Positions 57,637 to 64,000 of a stretch of 64,000 nucleotides of DNA are shown piece by piece (position 1 is the stretch's first letter; every line of letters begins with the position of its first letter). The position numbers and the translations under genes were made by a program. The notes below the pieces were generated by a model. It saw only the letters and a program-made list of their open reading frames with translations, searched no databases and had not been told where the DNA came from. The DNA is taken from NCBI RefSeq assembly GCF_002738225.1, contig NZ_PEBQ01000172.1:1-64000 (forward strand), given 5' to 3'. The stretch comes from Acetobacter pomorum (GTDB lineage Bacteria > Pseudomonadota > Alphaproteobacteria > Acetobacterales > Acetobacteraceae).

Positions 57637-58341
57637 TTATCCTTGCCCAAACAGCTTCCCTATCAGGGCTGTTCCTGCCATGGCGGCAATCCCCCAAAAC
57701 ACAACGCGCATGGTGGGGCGCAAAGGTGCTGCGCCGCCTGCGCGTGCCCCCACAACACCCAGCAACGCCAAACTCATGAGAGACACTATAGAAACTATCC
57801 ATGAAACAAGTATTGAAGGCGAAAGTGCTGCTGCCATGACCGGGAGTAGTGCACCTGCCGAAAACGCTCCTGCTGATGCACAGGCCGCCTGTATGGGCCT
57901 TGCTGATGTAGCTTCGGAAATACCTAGTTCATCCCGGGCATGAGCACCCAATGCATCATGTTGCATCAGTTGCTGCGCAACGTTGCATGCCAGAACAGTA
58001 TCCAGCCCACGCTGGCGGTATATATCCGCCAGTTCGTTCACTTCGGCATCCCAACTCTTGCCAAGTTCGTTTTTCTCACGGGCAAGATCAGCTTTTTCTG
58101 AATCTGCCTGAGAGCTGACAGAAACATATTCTCCTGCAGCCATAGACATCGCTCCGGCCACAAGACTTGATATGCCAGCCAGCAAAATATTTTCCCGGCT
58201 GGCATGTGCGCTGGCAACACCCATTATAAGGCTGGATGTTGACAGGATGCCATCATTCGCGCCCAAAACCGCAGCCCGTAACCACCCCAGACGGGATGTT
58301 ACATGTGTTTCTTGCTGGCTGTTCAAGACATTATTTCCCAT
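57637..58341 (-). CDS. VIT1/CCC1 family protein (metal transporter family)
   Basis: A 234-residue membrane protein of the CCC1/VIT family, which moves Fe(II) or Mn(II). The first helix region has WLRAAVLGANDGILSTSSLIMGVASA and the second ends in MSMAAGEYVSVSSQADSE, the family signature. A cytoplasmic acidic stretch follows (about 84-130), then three C-terminal helices. The ATG at 58341 is preferred to a start seven codons upstream. It is not adjacent to iron-uptake genes but is next to a metal efflux operon. Metal is not certain. Confidence 0.88.
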   Translation of the reverse strand: MGNNVLNSQQETHVTSRLGWLRAAVLGANDGILSTSSLIMGVASAHASRENILLAGISSLVAGAMSMAAGEYVSVSSQADSEKADLAREKNELGKSWDAEVNELADIYRQRGLDTVLACNVAQQLMQHDALGAHARDELGISEATSARPIQAACASAGAFSAGALLPVMAAALSPSILVSWIVSIVSLMSLALLGVVGARAGGAAPLRPTMRVVFWGIAAMAGTALIGKLFGQG

Positions 58342-58473
58342 ATCTGATCGACATATTCTCAATCATCTGGATTTTCTGAAAAATACGCTTCTTAAAAGGA
58401 AAGATATCCAAACAAAAAGCGTTCCATTCAGAACATCATATGCCTCAGACATGACGCAGACCTGAACGAGATT

Positions 58474-59829
58474 TCATTCGGTCTCTTCAGACAGAATAAT
58501 AATTTCCGGCTCTGGAAAACTCAGAGAAACACATAACCCGCGTATGGAACCCCCAAGAGGTGAATGAAATTGCAGACGGGCGTTCATCTGTCTGGCAATA
58601 TTACTGGCAATTGCCAAACCAAGGCCGCTGCCCCGGCTAGATGTACCACCCCGCACAAACGGGCTGGTAAGTTGCGCCAATGTATCCGAGGCCAAGGCCG
58701 CACAATCGTTCATAACGTTGATGCTGCCATCCTGTTGAACCACAACTTTTACAGGTGTCTCCAAAGTGCCATGCAATAAGGCATTTTCAAGCAGGTTACG
58801 CAACAAAATGCCTGTTGCATCCATATCGCCATGCACAAAGATGTGGCCAATGCTGTTGGTTTCCAAATCAATACGTTCCCCATCATGCGGACGGTGCCAT
58901 AAATCATCTACCAAAGCATAAAGCACAGCCAGTAAATCAAAACGATCTCTCCGGAAAGCAACGCCAGAAGAGGCTCGTGAAAACTGTAAGAGCTTTTCAA
59001 CCGTTCGGGCCAGCTTGCGGGTGCTGTCGGCAATAATGTCCACCCGTTTATTGGCCGCGGACTCTGCCGGCAGCATGCGCCCTAACATCTGCACCTGTGC
59101 CAGAAGAGCACCCAGAGGGTTGCGCAACTCATGTGCAGCACTTGCGGCAAAAGACCGTTCAGTGGCCAGCGCTGTTTTCAAACGGGATAGAAGCGTATTG
59201 ACGGCATTCTGAATGGAAACCAGTTCAACAGGCAGATTGAGGGAGGGAATAGGAGTCAGATTACCACTACCACGAGATTGCATTTCATCATGCAAACGGT
59301 TCAAAGGCCGCAGGTCCCGGCGCACAATCAGGCGCACCAGCACCCAAATTACGGGCAGAAAAATCAGTATCGGCAAGACCGCTATGGCCGTAGCACGCCA
59401 GGTGGCCCCTCGCCGATGCAACGTGGGCTCACCAACAAGAACACGATAAGCCGTGGCCATAGGTGCCGCAATATAAACCCTGAACAAAGGGGTATTGGCA
59501 AACCCGGTATGAATATCAGGCACAAAAGGTTGAACAGGTGCGTTTTGAGACCGCAGGATAACGTGGCCTGACTGGTCAACTACCTGATACGCAAGCGTTC
59601 GTGGCCCCACATCAGGCACCCATGCCACATTGTCTGACTGCGTTTTATGCGGCTGTATGGTGATGATAGCCTGCAAACGTTCCGATACTTCCTGCAAGGA
59701 ATTATCCAGACGTTCCGTTATTTCGTAACGCGTAAAACCCGCAACGGCGATACTGAGGGCAAGAAGGCTCAGCGTGACCACACACAGAACACCGCTGACA
59801 ATCCGGGTGGCAAGGCTCCAGTTCTTCAT
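58474..59829 (-). CDS. Sensor histidine kinase of a two-component system
   Basis: A 451-residue membrane kinase. It has helix 1 (about 10-30), a periplasmic sensor region (about 32-143), helix 2 (about 147-170), then HAMP and a HisKA domain with His233 in SAAHELRNPLGAL. The ATPase domain has the N box LLRNLLENALLHG and the G box SSRGSGLGLAIA. Its start overlaps the response regulator stop by 4 bases (ATGA). It is the last gene of the metal efflux operon, so it probably senses a periplasmic metal ion; this is inferred from context. Confidence 0.93.
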   Translation of the reverse strand: MKNWSLATRIVSGVLCVVTLSLLALSIAVAGFTRYEITERLDNSLQEVSERLQAIITIQPHKTQSDNVAWVPDVGPRTLAYQVVDQSGHVILRSQNAPVQPFVPDIHTGFANTPLFRVYIAAPMATAYRVLVGEPTLHRRGATWRATAIAVLPILIFLPVIWVLVRLIVRRDLRPLNRLHDEMQSRGSGNLTPIPSLNLPVELVSIQNAVNTLLSRLKTALATERSFAASAAHELRNPLGALLAQVQMLGRMLPAESAANKRVDIIADSTRKLARTVEKLLQFSRASSGVAFRRDRFDLLAVLYALVDDLWHRPHDGERIDLETNSIGHIFVHGDMDATGILLRNLLENALLHGTLETPVKVVVQQDGSINVMNDCAALASDTLAQLTSPFVRGGTSSRGSGLGLAIASNIARQMNARLQFHSPLGGSIRGLCVSLSFPEPEIIILSEETE

Positions 59830-60497
59830 GTATCCGCTCTATCGGCAAGGCAGTACCCCCGGCCACGAACGGTTTTTATAACCGTATTGCCAACCTTTTT
59901 ACGCAGGCGGCTAATAAAAACCTCAACTGTATTGCTGCCAACATCCTGGTCCAGCGCATACAATGCCGTATCAATCTGCTGGCGGGAATAAATGCGTCCG
60001 GGCCTGCGGGAGAGCAATTCCATGATCGCCCATTCCCGCGCTGTTAAATCAAGCGCCATGCCGTTACGCGTTACGGAACCATTTTCCCGGTCAATCATAA
60101 TCTCGCCGATCTGGTAACAGGCTTGCCTGCGTGGCGCGACGTACCGACGCGCGACAGCTGCAATCCGCGCAACAAGTTCATTCAAATCATAGGGTTTGAC
60201 AATGTAATCATCCGCACCATCAGACAGACCGGCAATCCTGTCACTGATCTGATCTTCTGCCGTTGTGATCAGAATGGCGGTATCAAAGGAGGTACGACGG
60301 ATCTCCCGCAGCAAGTCACGTCCGTTGCCATCTGGCAGCCCAAGATCCAGCAGCATGAAGTCATAGTCCACAGTGGCCACGGCTGCGCGCGCGTCCTCCA
60401 GTGTCATAAACCAGTCTACAGCATGCCCATCCTGCTTTACACGCTCCTGCACGGCTGCCCCCAGATCATGCTCGTCTTCCACAATGAGGATACGCAT
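59826..60497 (-). CDS. OmpR/PhoB family response regulator
   Basis: A 223-residue regulator. The receiver has the acidic pair in VEDEH (residues 7-9), the phosphorylated Asp51 in LLDLGLPDG and Lys in IVKPYDLNE. The C-terminal winged helix has DLTAREWAIMELLSRRPGRI and EVFISRLRKKVG then TVRGRGYCL. It is linked by one shared base (TGATG) to the RND pump gene upstream and by 4 bases to the kinase gene. It likely activates this operon in response to metal. Confidence 0.95.
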   Translation of the reverse strand: MRILIVEDEHDLGAAVQERVKQDGHAVDWFMTLEDARAAVATVDYDFMLLDLGLPDGNGRDLLREIRRTSFDTAILITTAEDQISDRIAGLSDGADDYIVKPYDLNELVARIAAVARRYVAPRRQACYQIGEIMIDRENGSVTRNGMALDLTAREWAIMELLSRRPGRIYSRQQIDTALYALDQDVGSNTVEVFISRLRKKVGNTVIKTVRGRGYCLADRADT

Positions 60498-63400
60498 CAG
60501 TTCTGAACCTCCTCTCGCATGACACGAGCATAAAGGGATGGCAGCACCAGCAGAGTGAGCAACGTGGATGTCACCAGCCCGCCAATCACCACACTGGCCA
60601 AAGGCCGTTCCACCTCTGCGCCTGCACTTTCAGAAAACGCCATGGGAAAAAAGCCAAGGCTTGCCACCAATGCCGTAGCCATAACCGGCCTGAAGCGGGA
60701 TTTTGCTCCTGCAAAAGCTGCCTGTGCCACGGCCATGCCACGCGCGCGCAATGCGGCAATTGCGCTTACCAACACAACGCCATTCAAAATTGCCACGCCA
60801 AATAGCGCAATAAACCCAATACCCGCTGAAATACTGAAGGGCATGCCTCGTAATGTCAGCATGATAATACCACCGGTTGCAGCCACTGGCAGATTGATAA
60901 AAACCAGAAGTGCGGGCCGGATTGCGCCAAAGGTTACAACCAGCAAAGCAAATATCAGGCCAAGAGCAACAGGCAGAACAATTTCCAGGCGTTGCATGGC
61001 TGAATGCAGGTTACGGAACTGCCCATCCCATTGCATGGTGTAGCCCGGTGGCAAATGCACATCATGCGCCACGCGCATCTGCGCCTCGGCCACAAAGGAG
61101 GAAAGATCCCGCCCACGCACATTGGCCTGCACCACCATGCGGCGGCGCACACCATCACGGCTAATACGTGGCGCACCGCCCACTTCATGTACATGCGCCA
61201 CCTGTGAAAGCATGACGTTCCCCTGCCCGTCCATACGCCGGACAGGCAAGGCAGCAATAGCTGCCGCTGAAGCCACATTATGGGCGTTCAGACGCACCTG
61301 CGTGCTGATGATGGCATTACCGACAATAACAGGCCGCGTGCCAATATGGCCGCCTATGGCTTCCACCGTATCCAGAATATCCTGCACCGCTACGTTGCGG
61401 CTGGCAGCCTGCGCGCGATCAATATCCACCATAATCAGCGGCACGCTGCCATCTCCTGCCGCAGCCACATCTGCAGCACCTTTTACATCTGAAATAGCCG
61501 CTACAACCTTGTCTCCCAACATAGCGAGTGTTGCCAGATCATCCCCAAAAATCGAAATGGCAATCTGTGTTCGTACGCCAGAAAGCAGGTCATCCATACG
61601 CATCTGCACTGGCTGGCTCCAGGAATACAGTGCATCTGGCAACTCACGCCGTAGCGTTTCGTCCATTGCAGCTACAAGCCCGGCCTGTGTACGCGCGGTT
61701 TTCCAGGTGGATGGTGGAGTAAGAAGAATGAAGCTATCCGTTTCATTCACACCCATCGGGTCCGTGGGAATGGCAGATGTGCCTGTATTACTGACAACTG
61801 TTTTGACTTCAGGAAAACGCCGCAGGATTTGTTCCTGCTTTGTCACTGATGCAAGCACAGTCTCCAAAGATGCTGAGGGCAGACGTGTTGTGGTAACAGC
61901 CAAAGCCCCTTCATCAAGCTGGGGAATGAACTCCCCACCCAGACGCGTTGCAAGACCTGCCGATATAATCAGAACAGCCAGCGTGCCTCCAAACAAAAGG
62001 CGCGGATGCGCCTCTCCCCATTCTGTCATACGCGTATATGGCGCACGCAGGCGGGCAATCAGCCATGTATCGCCTTTAGGCCGTACGCGTGCCAGAGCCA
62101 GAGCCGCAATTACGGGAATACATATGAAGCAGTAAGCCAGCGAAGCCAGAAGCGCCATGATAACCGTTTGCGCCATCGGCCGGAACATATGCCCTTCAAT
62201 GCCCTGCAGGGTAAGAATAGGCAGATAGACCATAATGATGACCAGTATAGCGAACCCCACTGGGCGCATGACCTGCTGAACGGATGAGACAACCAGCGGC
62301 ATAAACGCGGCTTCTGGCTCCTCCTCCCGCCTTGAAAGGATATGCTCAATAACCACCAGAGAGCCATCAACAATCATGCCAAAATCAATGGCACCAAGGC
62401 TGAGCAGATTGGCTGAAATACCAAAATACCGCATGCCCGCCATGGCGCAGACAAGAGCCACAGGAATAACGGAGGCAATGACCAACGCAGCCTGCCAGCT
62501 TCCTATCACCACCACAAGCACTGCTATCACCAGCCCGGCACCTATCAGCAGGTTATCGCGCACTGTGGCGATGGTTTGCCCGGTGAGTGTGGCACGGGTG
62601 TAATAGGGTTCCAGCGTAATACCCGCAGGCAGGGATTGCCTGATACGTGGCAAGGCGTGGTTAATGGCCGCCAATGTGGCATTGGAACTTGCACCACTTT
62701 CCATCATGACCACGCCAATCACAATTTCACCCTGCCCATCACGGGTAACCGCACCCAGACGTATGCGCGCGCCTGTGGAGATGCGCCCAAGATCACGCAG
62801 ACGCACAATGGAGCCATCAGCATTGGTGCGCACAGCAATATTGCCAAAATCTGCAAGACTGCTCACCAACCCGCGCCCGACTACACTCTGCTGCTCGGCA
62901 TGATGCGTGATCCACCCACCGCCTGATGCCGCATTGTTTGTATCTACTGCGCGATAGACTTCCCCCACCGAAAGGTTGCTGGCAATCAGCCGGGCAGGAT
63001 CCAGCGTGACCTCATAGGTTTCTTCCGCCCCACCATTCACGTTCACATCCACCACGCCAGGCACAAGGCGCATCTGTGGCACTACCGTCCAATTCATGAT
63101 CCGGTTCAGTTCCATAAGGGAGCGCCCTGCCCCTTTAATCTGGAACTGCATGATTTCACCCATGCCCGTTGCAAGCGGCCCCATACTGACAGTGATACCC
63201 GGCACAGATATGGAAGCCCGCGCCTGCTGGATGCGCTCATTCACACGCGTGCGGTCAAGATTGATATCCGTATCATCAGCAAACTGCACATACACAACCG
63301 ACACCCCACCACGGGAAACCGAGCGCAGATCTGTGAGACCGGGAATGCCCGTCATGCTGGTTTCGACTGGAAAGGTAATCAGTTTTTCCACTTCCTCGGC

Positions 63401-63571
63401 CGCAAGGCCGGGAGCTACAACCGAGACAAGCACCTGCTTTGGTGAGATATCTGGCACAGCCTCTACAGGCAGTTCCAGCACGGCCATAATACCTGCCGCC
63501 AATATCAGGGCCAGACAGCCCAGCACCACCATGCGGGCCCGTAGCAAAGCCTCCAGATATTTACGGGCCAT
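60497..63571 (-). CDS. Heavy-metal efflux RND pump (CzcA/CnrA family)
   Basis: A 1024-residue proton-driven inner-membrane pump of the HME-RND family. It has two repeats of one plus five helices with large periplasmic loops. The helix IV signature DFGMIVDGSLVVIEH (about 395-409) is the heavy-metal branch motif DFGxIVDG-, ending with His where the common form has Asn. The region EFIPQLDEGALAVTTTRLPS lacks the methionine that CusA uses for copper, so zinc, cobalt, nickel or cadmium are more likely; this is an inference. Its start overlaps the adaptor stop by one base, and its stop overlaps the response regulator start by one base. Confidence 0.93.
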   Translation of the reverse strand: MARKYLEALLRARMVVLGCLALILAAGIMAVLELPVEAVPDISPKQVLVSVVAPGLAAEEVEKLITFPVETSMTGIPGLTDLRSVSRGGVSVVYVQFADDTDINLDRTRVNERIQQARASISVPGITVSMGPLATGMGEIMQFQIKGAGRSLMELNRIMNWTVVPQMRLVPGVVDVNVNGGAEETYEVTLDPARLIASNLSVGEVYRAVDTNNAASGGGWITHHAEQQSVVGRGLVSSLADFGNIAVRTNADGSIVRLRDLGRISTGARIRLGAVTRDGQGEIVIGVVMMESGASSNATLAAINHALPRIRQSLPAGITLEPYYTRATLTGQTIATVRDNLLIGAGLVIAVLVVVIGSWQAALVIASVIPVALVCAMAGMRYFGISANLLSLGAIDFGMIVDGSLVVIEHILSRREEEPEAAFMPLVVSSVQQVMRPVGFAILVIIMVYLPILTLQGIEGHMFRPMAQTVIMALLASLAYCFICIPVIAALALARVRPKGDTWLIARLRAPYTRMTEWGEAHPRLLFGGTLAVLIISAGLATRLGGEFIPQLDEGALAVTTTRLPSASLETVLASVTKQEQILRRFPEVKTVVSNTGTSAIPTDPMGVNETDSFILLTPPSTWKTARTQAGLVAAMDETLRRELPDALYSWSQPVQMRMDDLLSGVRTQIAISIFGDDLATLAMLGDKVVAAISDVKGAADVAAAGDGSVPLIMVDIDRAQAASRNVAVQDILDTVEAIGGHIGTRPVIVGNAIISTQVRLNAHNVASAAAIAALPVRRMDGQGNVMLSQVAHVHEVGGAPRISRDGVRRRMVVQANVRGRDLSSFVAEAQMRVAHDVHLPPGYTMQWDGQFRNLHSAMQRLEIVLPVALGLIFALLVVTFGAIRPALLVFINLPVAATGGIIMLTLRGMPFSISAGIGFIALFGVAILNGVVLVSAIAALRARGMAVAQAAFAGAKSRFRPVMATALVASLGFFPMAFSESAGAEVERPLASVVIGGLVTSTLLTLLVLPSLYARVMREEVQN

Positions 63572-64000
63572 CAGTCTGCATCCAGTCCGGCCAGCCCGAT
63601 GATTGATTTCAGGGCGAAACTGCCGTGGCTGACCACTGCCTCACCCTCTTTCAGGCCCGAGCTTACAACCGCATGCATGCCATCATCCAAGGCTACATTT
63701 ACCCTCACGGGCCGGTAATGCGTTTGATCCATCTGCGCAAATACAATGTTATAACCATCAATTTTCTGAATAGCCTCCGCTGGCACAACAATGCCTGTTA
63801 CGCTATCCCGCTCCGTCAAGGTTGCATCCACCACCATGCCGGGAACCAATGTGCCTTTTGGATTGGGAACACGACTGATAATACGCACCAACCCTGTTTG
63901 CGGGTTGGCCATACCATCCACCGTATCAATTCGGGATGTAATGGCACCCCCATTGGTTTCTGTGGTCTGTCGTCCGCCTGGTTGAAGACATGCGGCCTGT
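63571..64000 (-). CDS. RND periplasmic adaptor (CzcB-like), C-terminal part only
   Basis: The last 142 residues of a membrane fusion protein; the frame stays open to the window edge, so the gene begins outside. Visible parts are IDTVDGMANPQTGLVRIISR, then PKGTLVPGMVVDATL and GIVVPAEAIQKIDGYNIVF, typical of the beta-barrel and membrane-proximal domains of CzcB/CusB adaptors. Its stop overlaps the pump start by one base. A CzcC-like outer-membrane channel may lie upstream outside the window. Confidence 0.9.
   Translation of the reverse strand, partial: QAACLQPGGRQTTETNGGAITSRIDTVDGMANPQTGLVRIISRVPNPKGTLVPGMVVDATLTERDSVTGIVVPAEAIQKIDGYNIVFAQMDQTHYRPVRVNVALDDGMHAVVSSGLKEGEAVVSHGSFALKSIIGLAGLDAD

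Overview
The window reads as a chromosomal segment of an acetic acid bacterium (Acetobacteraceae, most like Acetobacter). The basis is the overall similarity of the proteins to that group, hopanoid-linked genes (hpnN, hpnL), a SAM-II riboswitch before metZ, an alphaproteobacterial sigma-32 promoter plus a CIRCE element before groESL, OprB-type porins and a bc1 complex. No database search was possible, so the genus is an inference. Most of the window is gene-dense, moderately GC-rich core chromosome. The one clear foreign-looking patch lies at about 8.1-10.8 kb.

Layout: 0-5 kb holds a truncated tRNA-Ser(UGA), efp, an inositol-monophosphatase-family gene, a DinG-like helicase and a cold-shock gene. 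5-8 kb holds a dienelactone hydrolase and groES-groEL under apparent double heat-shock control. 8.1-10.8 kb is AT-rich: a lone glycosyltransferase-like gene flanked by two diverged, oppositely oriented copies of one decayed fragment. 10.8-18.6 kb holds amtB, a small secreted cysteine protein, an xerC-pip-retropepsin operon, priA and yajC. 18.7-25.7 kb holds a DUF815 ATPase, a Rieske oxygenase coupled to a GNAT-Nudix fusion, riboswitch-led metZ with apaG and folE, then moaB and a DJ-1/PfpI gene. 25.9-31.2 kb holds an OprB porin facing an SbcD/SbcC-like nuclease-ATPase pair.

31.5-35.6 kb is a FUSC/DUF1656/HlyD efflux operon ending in a secreted beta-repeat protein. 35.7-37.4 kb holds a DUF3297 gene and a type II-like sulfide:quinone oxidoreductase behind an operator-like dyad. 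37.4-41.2 kb holds hpnN and hpnL. 41.2-45 kb is the FMN-riboswitch-controlled operon ribD-ribE-ribBA-ribH. 45.4-48.1 kb encodes the bc1 complex in the order cytochrome b, c1, Rieske. 48.2-54.6 kb holds a WrbA-like flavoprotein, a membrane protein, an outer-membrane barrel, an AzgA-like purine permease, small unknown genes and an esterase. 54.8-57.6 kb is an aldehyde dehydrogenase/short oxidoreductase operon divergent from a TetR regulator, with two near-identical inverted operators between them. 57.6-64 kb holds a VIT1-family gene and a tightly overlapped metal-efflux operon (CzcB-like adaptor, cut by the window end, then CzcA-like pump, response regulator, sensor kinase).

I found no CRISPR array, no complete insertion sequence, no prophage and no origin. 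The most unusual stretch is the glycosyltransferase island with its mirrored relics. After it come the divergent SbcCD-like pair (Gln in the first nuclease motif, no visible zinc hook), the GNAT-Nudix fusion coupled to an orphan Rieske oxygenase, and the paired operators of the TetR/aldehyde dehydrogenase locus. I do not see a clearly unprecedented multi-gene system.
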